DNA of 64,000 bases from Paralithodes platypus (GCA_032716605.1 CM064519.1:30909003-30973002), one strand, 5' to 3'; positions 23,121 to 35,229 are shown, numbered from the stretch's first letter. Made by a program: numbers and translations. Notes: generated from the sequence alone by a model not told the origin.

Positions 23121-23262
23121 TAATGATAATGTTGAACAGCTTGGGAGAGAGGCATATCCTGACCAGGATTCGAATCCTCTCACTACAAATCTATCTTGAG
23201 TGAGTGGGTTCTAATCCTGGTCAGGATACCTCTCTCCAAACCTGTCCAACATTATCATTAGA
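23121..23262. repeat. Inverted pair of SINE-derived segments
   Basis: TAATGATAATGTTGAACAG at the left is complemented by TGTCCAACATTATCATTA at the right. Between these, GACCAGGATTCGAATCC (left) faces GGTTCTAATCCTGGTC (right). The arms are about 65 bp with a spacer of about 14 bp. Confidence 0.8.
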
Positions 23263-23694
23263 TATGAGTATCTCATCATTGATATGAGTAGCTCCATCAC
23301 ACCTGTTGGTTGCAGCTACCTAACCCCAGCTTTAAGTAACTCCTACAGGTAGGCCTGAGCATATCGGCCACAAATGTGAGCAATTCCGTCACTCCTGGTT
23401 AGTTACCAAACCTTCAAATTGTAAATCACTGGGTTATAAGGATTTCGGCCACAGCAGGAGCAACTCGTCAACTTCCAGTAGTAGTCAATCAACCCCCGAT
23501 TTTGAGTAGCTCATTTGGGTTACACCTAATTAATATGGCACAAGCCTGAGTAACTCAGTCATCTCATCACTGCTAGTCACCAAAAGCAGTCCGGAAAAGG
23601 AGCTATACATAATTACCCGCAGTCCAAGATGAGAAGAGTGCCCTCCCACATGACGCCCGAACGGATCAACCCTGGACGGATGCAATAGCTACAA

Positions 23695-24060
23695 TTAGTA
23701 GAGCCGCGGTGTTCTAGTGGAGAGCACGCTTACATGTGAATCTGCTTGACCTGGGTTTGATCTAAGCCAAGGCGCATATTTAGTGGGCATGGTAGTACGT
23801 CCTAGCGTGTTTCACATGCTCGCACCCAGTCGGGGGACGCCTCGACGACGTATACAGACTAATAACACATATAACAAAGCCACTCCAACAGCTTCCTCTC
23901 TCTCCAACACCCCTTCTCCCCTCTCTACACTCTTCAAAAAGTAGGAAAGTAGAAAGTAGCTACGAGGTGCCGTTGTAAAGGCTTATCCCTCAATACCTTC
24001 AACTGGCCTGACCTAGTCTCTGGATTTCCTAGACCCTCCCTAGACCCTCAGACGAAAATT
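23695..24060 (+). mobile_element. tRNA-derived SINE candidate
   Basis: The head GCCGCGGTGTTCTAGTGG... with box B-like GGGTTTGATCT (about 23702-23765) is followed by a body containing CAGTCGGGGGACGCC and a CT-rich segment, ending near repeated CTAGACCCTC words. The boundaries are approximate. Confidence 0.5.
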
Positions 24061-24208
24061 ATAAACAAACAACACTGTCATAACTTCTTTGATAATCAAA
24101 AACCTAGCTTTGATTACACCTGAACAACTCAATGTTTGTTGTAAGAAACTAAGTTAATGATTTTAATTACTTTGCCTCCCACAATAACCACATTACAAAC
24201 ATTCTTAA

Positions 24209-24435
24209 CCTTTTCACGTTTTTATGACGCAGAGGTTGCCAGATTAGCAATAATAAATAGAGTTCTCTCACTCTTATAAATACCTCTCCAAAATTAGTTT
24301 TCTGCCCACAGCTAACTCAAAGACAACTGCAGAGGTTGAAGTAACTAAACTAAAGGTTTCTAAATACCCCTGATGGTAACAAAGGCTTTAAAGTATCCCT
24401 AATAGGCTCAAAATTGCGTCAAAAATGTGAGAGGG
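24209..24435. mobile_element. piggyBac-type non-autonomous element (TTAA-flanked)
   Basis: Flanked by TTAA at 24205-24208 and 24436-24439. The left end reads CCTTTTCACGTTTTTATGACG and the right end, complemented, reads CCCTCTCACATTTTTGACG, so the element has terminal inverted repeats of about 20 bp. TTAA target duplication with C-rich termini is the rule for piggyBac. 227 bp, no coding capacity. Confidence 0.7.
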
Positions 24436-25089
24436 TTAACTATATGTCCCGCTAACACGCCCCTCTTAAGAAATTATTTCAATTCATGTCATGCACACTT
24501 GCCTTCTTGGGGTTGCACTGTGTTACTTCACTTATTCCATGTATTGTTGTTTTGCAGGTTTTTAACTTTGCCAAAACTGTATTATTACTTGTAATTATTG
24601 AGACTTGGTGCCACAAGTGCCTACAATATTTGTTTATCTTATATTATGTGTATTATCTTGCATTCACCAATTAATGTATGGATACAAATGTTATATACCA
24701 TAGTCGTAATTCGTTTTTGCTTTACCTACCCAGTCGATAAGAGGACCTTCCACTAACACAGCAAAGATGTCATCAGGGCCTATCAACAACATTCTATGCC
24801 AGTATCTTAGAATCCTTATCCGTCATTATAGGTACTCTGAAACTTAGTCATTCTCTTGAGTTAGGGCTTTCTACCTTTCATATAATGAGTTGTGATAATC
24901 GTTCTGTAAATTTGTTCGTCGTGAGTTGTGATGTATATAAAATACTTATCTCATGTCTACCATTAATAATTATACAATATAATGAATTAAGAATCTTCAC
25001 AACAGGTCTCATACTGCAATATATTGTTGATCCAATATGTTTCACAACTTTCGCTTAGTGACTGAAAATACATTGTTATATTCTTTATG

Positions 25090-25300
25090 TCCATTTATTA
25101 TAGGTAGGCCAGAAATAGTGACTCCAAATTCCTGTAACTCAAAAAGGGCTAGAGCAATTGGGCTGTAAATATCCACACCCATTCCCTAACTCGCTCTTCC
25201 CAATGGTTAAAATACTAGCTTCATTACTTAAGGTGTATTATATAGTTACAGAGGTTGGCAGTCAGCAGTTGTGGGTGAATAATAACTAATAAACACTAAT
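25090..25300 (+). repeat. Interspersed repeat, unclassified family
   Basis: Contains CTCAAAAAGGGCTAGAGCAA followed by TGGGCTGTAAATATCCACAC and CCCATTCCCTAAC. The complement of the same string is found at 52235-52360, and a diverged version at 3420-3600. Confidence 0.55.
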
Positions 25301-25456
25301 ACCAAGTTATAACTACTAATTCCCGGTATTGATGATCTCACCAACCTTCACTTCTATCTATCAAATATATTTTGTTTAGGTACTGTTACCCAAACGTCCC
25401 TCTGTTGCATAATTACTTTTATTCATGTGTTTAAGTTTGCTGTATATCTGTATTTA

Positions 25457-25627
25457 ACCCTTTCAGTATTTAAGGACTCGCTTCTTCCTTATATTTTGAC
25501 TATCATTAGACAATATTTTTCCGTTTACGATTTTGTTTAAGTCATAGGGTTAATAAGGAAAGATTTTAATCCTTTGATTCCTATAGATCCCTCCTAAACT
25601 GCATAACACTGTCAAATAATAGTCAGA
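25457..25627. mobile_element. Inverted-repeat MITE, family 'GGCTATCATTAGACGA'
   Basis: The outer left end is TTAACCCTTTCAGTATTT at 25457. The inner left arm is TGACTATCATTAGACAA at 25498 and the right arm is TGTCAAATAATAGTCAGA ending at 25627. Degenerate copy. Confidence 0.55.
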
Positions 25628-25668
25628 ATATTATGCAATATACATCTTTTCATTAAGGTTTTGACACA

Positions 25669-25736
25669 GGCCATAGCTCGATTGGTAGAGCGTTCGCCTG
25701 CTAACCGTGAGGTTGATGGTTCGAGCCTCGGGCGGC
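25669..25736 (+). mobile_element. tRNA-like SINE head
   Basis: TAGCTCGATTGGTAGAGC is a canonical box A and D-arm, and GATGGTTCGAGCCTC supplies box B. The anticodon arm around CGCCTGCTAACCGTG does not form a proper 5-bp stem, and no clean acceptor stem closes. I call it a SINE head with RNA polymerase III promoter motifs rather than a functional tRNA. Confidence 0.55.
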
Positions 25737-25739
25737 CAG

Positions 25740-26980
25740 CCGGTGTGTTATTGGCAGACGTCAGTGCTGTTGGTGAACGGTGCGGTCTAGCAATCTGTGG
25801 CAACTATTCACTAAGTCCCTGATTCATCAGGGCACCCACCCTAGCCTTGCTATTCAGCAGGGAGTGTATGGTGGTAAAAACTGCATCATAAGACTTTATA
25901 CAGGAGTGAACTCTAAAGAACCATAGTATTGCATGCTCATTTATATATGTATCAAACCCAAATGAGAACATTCAATTTTGTAAATAATAATCCAATTGCT
26001 TAATAAATACTAATCTAAAGATTCAAATGTGTATGTGGGTGTATTCATATTAAGGGTTTAGGATAGATCATTATAGCTGTCATAGTAGTAATAATCTTCC
26101 ACGTAAGATGAACATGCATTGTCCAGGTTAATAAAGTTGCAATAGCTATTGGTGTAAGGTGTTGTATGATGCAGTCAAATGGTACCTACTGGATGTTCCT
26201 ACGTTATATGGGTGATTCTTCTTTAATTGATTTCAATTCAATTCAATTTAAAAAGTGTATTGACATATACAATAATACATGTACAGATTTACAATTATAC
26301 AAATACATCATAGAAATTGTATATGTTAATGCAAAAGGGAACTGATACCAACAGGTATGTGTCTCAAAATCTATTACAATAATAAATTTAATGGGGGTGA
26401 AAAAGCTAATTGAGGTCCAGTTACAAAATCTATTGCGTCTTGTAAAAGTAAATATATATATTTGATATTCATTGTCATCAATCGATCAAATTATATGGTA
26501 CTAAATCATTGTATAACTACAGTTGACTGTATCAGGGTATGCATTATTTCTTTAATAAAATACAAATTAAATTTAGTTTATCTTCTCACACAGATTTTGT
26601 TTACTTTTCGCCTCGAGTGGCTCTGTAATAGATCTTCTGTGTATTATACATATTTCTAATAAGATGTTTGAGTGCTACTACATTTATTTTCTATTTTAAA
26701 TCCTAGCCCCATCTTAGTTATTTACTAACATGTGTGTGTGTGAGCGCCACGCGTTTGTAGAGTGCATGATATGTCACAATTCGGACAACCATAGCTGAAA
26801 ATTATAAGTTAAGCATTGAAGTGAAATATGGTTGCAAGAGAGTAAGTAATTGATGAAGAGAGTAAGATAAAGGGAGGAAGGGAGAGATAGAGACCGAGGG
26901 GGGAAGGAAAAGATGGGGCCGAAGAGAGGGGGAACTGAAAGGCAGTGAGAGATTGGAATTAAAAGGTGTTATCGCCGAAA
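25740..26980. other. AT-rich non-coding stretch
   Basis: No gene recognised. The SINE body may extend to about 25900. Confidence 0.4.
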
Positions 26981-26984
26981 GAGG

Positions 26985-27066
<82 letters not shown>

Positions 27067-27300
27067 GGAGAGGAGAGAGGAGAGAGAGAGAGAGACATAG
27101 ATACAGAGAGATAGATCTTACGATAGAGAGAGAGAAAGAGAGAGAGGGAAATAGAGAGAGAGAAAGAGAGAGAGAGAATACGTGATAGAGAGAGAGAGAG
27201 AGATGAGAAGAGAAGAGAGAGAAAGTTAGAAGTGATATGCAGGGCTTGGAAATCGCCTGAAGAGAAAGAGAGATAGGAAAGAGAGAAAGAGGAGAGGAAT
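26821..27300. repeat. (GA)n-rich polypurine tract
   Basis: The plus strand is almost pure purine. Long uninterrupted GA runs lie at 26985-27100, with shorter GA blocks to about 27215 and GAAGAGA variants to about 27300. Confidence 0.93.
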
Positions 27301-27310
27301 GATCAGCTTC

Positions 27311-27700
27311 TACTGCAGACCAACTTTTCTGTGATATGTGTCTAACCTTTTTTTAAATGTGTATATCGAGTCACTGTCAATAACTTCATTAGGGAGCTTA
27401 TTCCACTCATTAATAATACTGTGGGTGAAGAAATTTTTAGTTATGTCTAGGTTCGCTTTCCTGCCTGTTAGTTTTAATTTGTTTCCTCTTGTGGAACCTT
27501 CTTTGGCTATCTTAAATAGATTATTAGAATTTACGTTACTAAAGCCTTTTAGTATCTTAAAACACTATCAGCTGTCCCCTTATTCTCCGTTTCTTAAGCG
27601 AAAACAGGTCGAGTTCTCTTAATCTCTCATTGTATGGCTTATATCTAAGGGAAGGGATTAACTTTGTTGCTCTACGCTGAACAGATTCTAGTTTCTCTGT
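27311..27700 (-). mobile_element. CR1-like LINE, 3'-end fragment
   Basis: In minus orientation this reads [18 protein letters not shown], then a frameshifted [13 protein letters not shown], then SNVNSNNLFKIAKEGSTRGN. The final exon-like block is ITKNFFTHSIINEWNKLPNE...VGLQ with a stop near 27311. This is the standard C-terminus of CR1/L2-type polyproteins. A (GA)n tract abuts its 5' edge at 27711. Non-functional. Confidence 0.85.
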
Positions 27701-27704
27701 CTTT

Positions 27705-27710
<6 letters not shown>

Positions 27711-27746
<36 letters not shown>
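27711..27746. repeat. (GA)n microsatellite
   Basis: About 36 bp of uninterrupted GA at the edge of the LINE fragment. Confidence 0.95.
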
Positions 27747-27748
<2 letters not shown>

Positions 27749-28329
27749 ATAGTTATGAACAATGGAATAATTCTTTGTATTATGTTTTCTTAGTTAATTT
27801 GGCATGAGTTAATTTCCTCAGACCTTGTGATATACTGCAAGGAGATACAAATGTAGTGAGGATGCAATCATCGCTTTAGATGACACAATACACAGGCCTT
27901 GAAGTTGGTCAAGACCTACAGTATTTGTAATATATGTAAATACAATTTCAATGAAATAAAATAATATATATACTATAGCATAAAACAACGGTTGCTAATT
28001 TGCTATACATCCCTTATCCATTCTGAAAATTTCCAACTAATAACTGTATATAGAAATGAACCGTGACAGTTAATATTACGTCTAGCAATGTTCTTCGTGT
28101 TAAAATTAGAAATGGGGTTGACTAATTGTCATCACCACCTTATATATATCGGTATATTATTAAAGAAGGCAATCTGTCCAAATCTGAGAATAATACTCAA
28201 AGCTTCCAAAACTTTTCATGTAGGATTCTCTTATATATTTTTCACACCATCATGTTTTGTTTATCTTCACGTGTTCATACTTATTAACCTTTCTAATTGT
28301 TCTAGCTTAAAAGATAAATAAATTTGTGT

Positions 28330-28331
<2 letters not shown>

Positions 28332-28390
<59 letters not shown>
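28332..28390. repeat. (GA)n microsatellite
   Basis: About 58 bp of GA. Confidence 0.95.
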
Positions 28391-28393
<3 letters not shown>

Positions 28394-28500
28394 CGCCTAT
28401 GTGAGAGAGTGAGTGAGAGAGTGAGCCAGAGGGGAAGAGAACTGCCAACTTGACGGGCCCTCCAGGGGATCGAACCACGACCCACCGATGCACACTTTCC
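28391..28500 (-). mobile_element. tRNA-like SINE fragment
   Basis: Minus strand contains GTGGTTCGATCCCCTGGAGGG (box B-like), then a body rich in CTCACTCTCTC that runs into the (CT)n tract on the same strand. Only the second half of the head is preserved. Confidence 0.5.
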
Positions 28501-28572
28501 TCAATTTCCCAAGGCTATTCAAAACTGGAATGGTGGTAGCCTGGAATTTATCGGAATTTGTGGGTTTGCTCT

Positions 28573-28735
28573 CTCTCTATCTATCTGTCTATCTCAACGT
28601 ATCTATCTATCTATCTCAATGTATCTATCTAGCTATCTCAATTTATCTATCTATCTATCTATCTATATCTAACTCAACGTATCTATCTATCTCAACGTAT
28701 CTATCTATCTATCTCAACGTATCTATTCAACTACC
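28573..28735. repeat. (TATC)n with CAACGT/CAATGT interruptions
   Basis: Runs of ATCT are broken at intervals by CTCAACGT or CTCAATGT, giving a composite minisatellite of about 160 bp. Confidence 0.9.
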
Positions 28736-30570
28736 AGTAATATATGTTAAATAGTCTTTATTATTTGCCATATTTTTTCCAATGTATATATTATATTCGT
28801 ACCAACTTTGTCATATCGTATTTATATTTAGTCTTCCTTTTTGCTATTTCATTTGAGCATTTGGAACATTTCCCAATGTAATAAATTGACAGCGGTGATA
28901 ACAGTTGCTTGAAATATAGGGCACATGTTTACTTTTCGCTTATTCGATTTTATTTTTATTTTATTCTTTAATCTACAGCGTTTATTTGTTTACTTCATTA
29001 ATTCTTCTAGAATACATTATTTTACCAATGTCAGTTTTTGTACAACACGTTTTCAAAATATTCATATTTAACAATAATATATTGCTGACCTCGCTCATCA
29101 ATAATATTTTATAATTCAGTTCATCATGTAAAGTCGCCGACAAATATAATCACCCACCCTGCTTTCCCTTTACGCCCGTATCCTGGCCCGGTCTTTTCGT
29201 GTTTCTCCTGCAAAGTGGTGGATGGAGGGAAGGGGTTGGATTTTTTTTTTTTGTTTTATGTTAACTAACTGGTTCTGGTGAGGTATGTTTGAAAAGCTCT
29301 GTGTAGGTGAACATGGTGAGGTAGGCTGCGGGATTAGCCGTGGGTTGGGGGATAAAGTGATGGACAAATGAACATTAAGGATAATATTTAGGTGCCAAGC
29401 TTTCCCCACAGTAAAGTTAACTGTGAACAGTTCATCTTGGCAACTAATATTGCATTAGGTTTTAGTATACGATACGAGGTATTATTTTCACTTTTAGCTA
29501 GATGGTGCTGGATTTGTTAGTCAAACTACCGGTTTGGCATATACAGAACCAGGAATTGTACTGGTGATTACCTTATGAATGATGTTCAGACAATTAATTG
29601 CAATCTTGGTTTCACTGCAACTTATGTCCAATTATTCCCTGCTAAAATAAATTATTTGTTTATACTTTTTCATGTGTATGTGTGTGTGTGATGCGAAGTA
29701 CGGGTAGTTTACCTTTACCCTTATATCTCTTTTCATACTCATATTGCACAATCTAGTTCTTAAGTGTTCAAATTGTGAAAATATACAGTATATAATGTTA
29801 CAGCTGCTCCTGTGTAAATATAATTACTATTCTATTTATCGCGAAAAAGGAAACTAGCCTACAGTACAACTTAAATATTAATAGTTATATAGTGCACATA
29901 CAAATGTATTCGTTCCATATAGTAGAATATATAGTATAAGTATATATAATTTGGGGCAGGGGGCTTGGAATCCTTCTCCCCTTGTAAAATCCACCTACTA
30001 GACAAGACAGAGTAGGGGGTTAGGGAACACGAAAGGGGTCCCGGACCCTAAGCATTGGAACTTTAAATGTTTATGTTTGGGCTCTGTCTCGAGTCGGACA
30101 CCCTCAGCTATGAGGTATGTGCTTGAGTATATACATTATTATATGCATGCATATAATAGAAGATAAGGGTGCAGCTAAAAGGAAAAATATGGCTTGAAAA
30201 TGGTATTACACACACACACACAAACGCACGCACGCACGCACGATATATATACAGTATATAAATATATTTGTTTAATTATTATTATTTTCTTTTTCAAATA
30301 CCATGCAATTTTATGAATATGGGTATCCACAAGAGCCTTGACCAACTCCCGAACACCTGATGGGCTGATAACATTCTGTATTTGGTTATATTTCATGATA
30401 GATATGTTTTACCATAACCATTATAATGAGTATGTTTCGTGTATCAATTGCACCACATTCTCTTTCGACCCACAATTCAAGGTTTGACAACAAAGTGTTT
30501 CTATCACCCTATATACAGTATATGTCTCGACCAACTTTTTCACTAAAACTTTCTGTACCAGTGACATCCT
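28736..30570. other. AT-rich non-coding stretch
   Basis: No gene recognised. Small (CA)/(CGCA) and (TA) tracts lie at 30209-30262. Confidence 0.4.
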
Positions 30571-30581
30571 TCCCATTATAT

Positions 30582-30756
30582 TCTGGCAACTATTAGACGA
30601 TTTATTTAAGCTTAGGATGGATGTCTACTAATTACGAGGTTACAGACTATCTCAATTAATCCTTTTAGTTACCATATATCCTTCCTAACCTTTTTTACAT
30701 CGTCTAAATGTAGCTAGAATAATGTTGAAAAGACGTGGCCGGTACATAAGGGGTTA
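30582..30756. mobile_element. Inverted-repeat MITE, family 'GGCTATCATTAGACGA'
   Basis: TCTGGCAACTATTAGACGA at the left is matched by CGTCTAAATGTAGCTAGA at the right. A piggyBac-like right terminus, GTACATAAGGGGTTAA, follows at 30741-30756. Confidence 0.6.
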
Positions 30757-30767
30757 ATGATTTTTTG

Positions 30768-31830
30768 TTTTTGTTCTATGTGATTGAGGGAGGCAAAAGG
30801 CATTACTGCCTATAGCGAGTACCTCCCCCATAGTTGAAAGAGTGACAGGGCCAAAATCAAGGGACGTTCGAGCCAAAATGCCTGGACACACGGAGTTTGA
30901 AGCAATTTAAGTCATAGGAAGAGGGAAAGACTGATTCTGGGAGAGACTTCCAGAGCTCAGCTGTTGAGTAGAAGAAAGTTTGAGAGTAACGTTTCACTCT
31001 TGGGTTGGAGAGTTGCACAGAGTAGGGGTGGGATCGAGTTGCAAGACGGGTACCACGTGCCCTACGTATAAGAGGTGGTATGCACTGGGATAGCTCTGAG
31101 GAATACTGATTATTATAGTAGCGATAGAATAGCGAGAGAGATGCAACATTGCGGCGGAGAGAGAGAGATTGCAGAGAGTTGGTGAGTGGACGGGAGCTAA
31201 TGATACGAAAGGCCTTCCTTTCAACTTTGTCTAGGAGAGCGGTGTGAGAGGAACCTCCCCACACACGTGAACAATACTCAATACAAGGGCGCACTATGCC
31301 CCTGTGCAGAGCAAGAAGCTGTGCAGGGAAAAAGAACCCCCTAAGGCGGTTGAGCACACCCAGCTTCTGGGAGGCTGCCTTAGCAAGACTGGTAATATGG
31401 TCCTTCCAAATGAGAGCAGAAGAAAAAGAGACACCAAGAATATTGAGAGAAGATGAAGGGTTGATTTTTGTATTGTTGAAGAATAAGGGATAGTCCGCTG
31501 GGAGATCCTGACGGGTAGATAGATGGAGAAATTGGGTTTTGGAAGCATTAAAGTTAACAAGGTTTTCTCTGCCCCAATTGGAAATAGTATTTAAATCAGA
31601 ATTTAAGAGTTCTATGGCTTCATTACGTTTGTCGTTGAGGAATTGCTGGCTGGGGCGTTCTGAAAAACTAATGGAGTAGTGTAAGGTTGAGTCGTCTGCA
31701 TATGAATGGATGGGAATTAAGGTACAGTTAAGGAGATCATTTATAAAAATTAGAAAGAGAATAGGAGATAGGACAGAGCCCTGAGGAACACCGGAGTTTA
31801 TAGGGTGCTGGTGAAATCGACGTCAGTGAC
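30768..31830 (-). mobile_element. Jockey-like LINE, 3' half, frame preserved
   Basis: A 5'-truncated Jockey-type element. The 3' UTR and a short T-rich (minus-sense A-rich) tail lie at 30765-30857. The coding region begins within RT motif B near 31815. It is very similar to the copy at 56443-57290; the main differences are point changes and one small indel near 31489. The family is also present at 7663, 16048, 48350 and 58200. Confidence 0.92.
30857..31815 (-). CDS. Jockey-like reverse transcriptase, C-terminal ~318 codons
   Basis: Uninterrupted frame from about 31815 to the stop at 30857. It has no start codon of its own, because the 5' part was lost; the nearest start-like codon is the GTG at 31357. 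In order: B box [17 protein letters not shown], catalytic YADD in IPIHSYADDSTLHYS (about 31690-31725), NWGRENLVNFNASKTQFLHL (thumb), LNILGVSFSSALIWKDHIT, then the C-terminal IVRPCIEYCSRVWGGSSHT and KSLPESVFPSSYDLNC. The intact aspartate pair and open frame suggest a recent insertion. Without motif A and the endonuclease it cannot retrotranspose. It is a fragment, not a host gene. Confidence 0.85.
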
Positions 31831-31839
31831 ATTGGAATG

Positions 31840-33005
<1,166 letters not shown>

Positions 33006-33464
33006 AGTGGCTTCACTATAATGAAGAGTTTATATCAAATTAATTACATGCCCTTCGTCTCTAGAACATATTTTGTCCATATTCTTTTCAAATATATTGT
33101 AATAATCCTCACTAGATTAGCACCAGCAGTTCACTAACGAGTTATTTAATCATCATCTAGCTATATACCGGAAATGATTTCTAATACGGCACTGTATGCC
33201 AACAGATAACTTGTCTTGGTACAGCTGTAGTTCCCCTGAGCAGTCCCGAGTCAGGTTGACCGTAGCCGCACATGATGCTCGTTCCCTGGAAGGGTCGAGG
33301 GTGAGACGAGATCTGTCTCTGAGAGGGCAGCGGGGAAGGGGATCATCAGCCCACGAGCTTGCACCCCCTGGTTAATGCCCCCACCATCTGCAGCCCCCGT
33401 GCAATGCCACCCAATTGGGCGATCTCGCCAGCACCTGGAAGGAAATGTATTACAGGAAAAGAGA

Positions 33465-33550
33465 CATATAAAAGGGACTAAGGATATAGACAAACTGGAA
33501 TGTGTGCAACGCAGAGTCACTAAACTGATACCCAGTCTAAAGAACATATA
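33465..33550 (+). mobile_element. CR1-like LINE scrap
   Basis: The plus strand reads GTKDIDKLECVQRRVTKLIP followed by SLKNI, the conserved C-terminal block found also in the LINEs at 27311, 44716 and 19467. It breaks off exactly where the cold-shock-domain frame on the minus strand begins its 3' end, at about 33540. Confidence 0.75.
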
Positions 33551-33917
33551 AGTCTCTGCCAAAAAAAGCAGTAGCCGTTGTGACAACAATCTTGATGATG
33601 GTAGACTTCTCAAAAGAATTCTGGCCAAAGCTTGCTTTCTCCTTCTTCTTCCTGGCATGCCTTGATCTCTTGACAAAAGCTCCAGTGGGTCCAGTGATGT
33701 GCTGAGCCTCCACACCCTTTTTCCACCTCTTGATAGTGAACAGTATCCTCTCACCATCACCGAGAGAGGGCACTTCATGGAGGGAATAGGGCCGGGAGAT
33801 GCTCTTCCTGTGGACAAACATGTCATCTCCATCTTGTTGTGAATGGAAGCCATATCCCCTGTTCACGTTGAACGACTTAACATGGCCAGCAATGGTGTTC
33901 GAGGTTGCTGTGAGCAT
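33537..33917 (-). pseudogene. Truncated Y-box-type cold-shock-domain copy (126 aa)
   Basis: One frame from an ATG at 33917 to a TAG at 33537-33539. It encodes a cold-shock domain: GHVKSFNVNRGYGF holds the RNP1-like segment (usual KGYGFI or NGYGFI), DDMFVHRKSI holds RNP2 (usual VFVH), and GDGERILFTIKRWKKGVEAQ and HITGPTGAFVKRS match the end of the Y-box domain. The domain spans about residues 5-85. It would bind single-stranded nucleic acid if expressed. Odd points: Trp of the usual KWFN is Ser here; the basic/acidic C-terminal tail of Y-box proteins is missing after about residue 95; and the 3' end joins a LINE scrap. GC content is clearly higher than in the surroundings. No intron is visible. 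Most likely a truncated retrocopy; a live single-exon gene cannot be excluded. Confidence 0.7.
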
Positions 33918-35225
33918 GTTGGTGTTGGGCGTGATTGGTCTGTAGGGGAGCCAATGGAGAGTCTGCGATGAGGGTAGGAAGGTGGATGATTATACATGTT
34001 GTTTTTATATTTGTATATAGATTAAATACCACAAGTAAAATAACCCTAGGCCAGTTGGAAATATTATTGCCGACTGTATATGTGAACTCTTGCTGTGCGA
34101 TATTAATGTTTTATATATATCTTTATACATATCCCTACATACATAGCGCGAATATATATGACTCATACTTTGATAGTAAGTGCATAACCTCTTACAAAAC
34201 AGTTTCATCTTTCCCAACCCGATATATTAGATAATTAGAAGATTGAGTTATCACAATTAATTAGAACATATAGATAAACATGACTTCCATTTTCTCTACT
34301 CAAGTTTATTATATTTTCTCCATTAATCCACTTCTTTATCACCTCGGTTTCTACCTGTATTTTCTTCACTTAACCCTTTCAGTACTTGTGGATTCCTTTT
34401 CGGCTTTATCTGGTATACTATTTGTATTATGTTTAGACAAAATTTGTGGGATTCTAATGACAAATTGATATAGATTATACCCGTTTCATTAATAAAGAGC
34501 TTCCTCAGCTGCAGAACACCGTCTAATGTTAGCGAGTATATAGTCATCCTACAAAGAAGTTTAATATCCAATTAACTTTAAACTCTGAAAACTTTATAAA
34601 ATTTCGGTATAAGGAATATGTAGATTAGCCTTGTTAACCGATTACCACTTTAACGGCCTACTTCCAATTCCCTAAGAACAAATTTGACGATATTTTATCC
34701 TTTTCCTTATCTTAAAAAACAATTAATTACGTCAATAGTTGCGAAATTCATTGTGTAAGTCATGTTTGCAACTGATTTTATTATTGCACTATTTTGCCTT
34801 GTATTGGTACTGATAAATTGTTTGGACATACTATACTACAGGTTAAGGTACTTTGGAATGAATTAAAATAGACTAACCAAAACAAACTACCTACCCTGCT
34901 TTGATTACGGGTAAAAGCAATATGAGATAGATTTAATCCAATTTCAGTCCAAACACCACCTTAGAATGATGTTAAATAAGTTTATCTGCTTAGATTTGTT
35001 CACAGGAAATAATCCGTTATTAATGAGGATTGTATTATTAATAGTCAAAGGTTGGGTTGTCTATACTGTACTTTCATTTTTGCAAGGTCACAAGGATAAA
35101 CTAAACAAAATACCCTAATTTCATATGGTGTTGGTTGAAGGTTCAGATCCAGGCACAATATTCGTAACACACAGGAGCACGTGCGATAAAAGAAAAGTTA
35201 AGCCCTTTCAACTAAATGCCTCATA
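33918..35225. other. AT-rich non-coding stretch
   Basis: Contains a degenerate MITE: outer end TTAACCCTTTCAGTACTT at 34372 and GTCTAATGTTAGCGAG at about 34521. No gene recognised. Confidence 0.45.
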
Positions 35226-35229
35226 TTAA

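Larger units (their letters stand above)
22690..23610. repeat. Tandem ~95-bp repeats mixed with SINE heads
   Basis: Units contain GAGTAACTC-like words, GGCCACAAGCCTGAG, ACTCCGTCACTCCTGGTTAG and CCCAAATTTGAGTA. They recur at about 22720-22830, 23270-23370, 23370-23470 and 23470-23600. tRNA-like heads are interspersed at 22850-22926 and 23150-23240. No gene. Confidence 0.6.

Noticed and set aside
25669..25740. Functional tRNA gene
   Set aside because: Good box A and box B, but the anticodon stem and acceptor stem do not pair; better explained as a SINE head.
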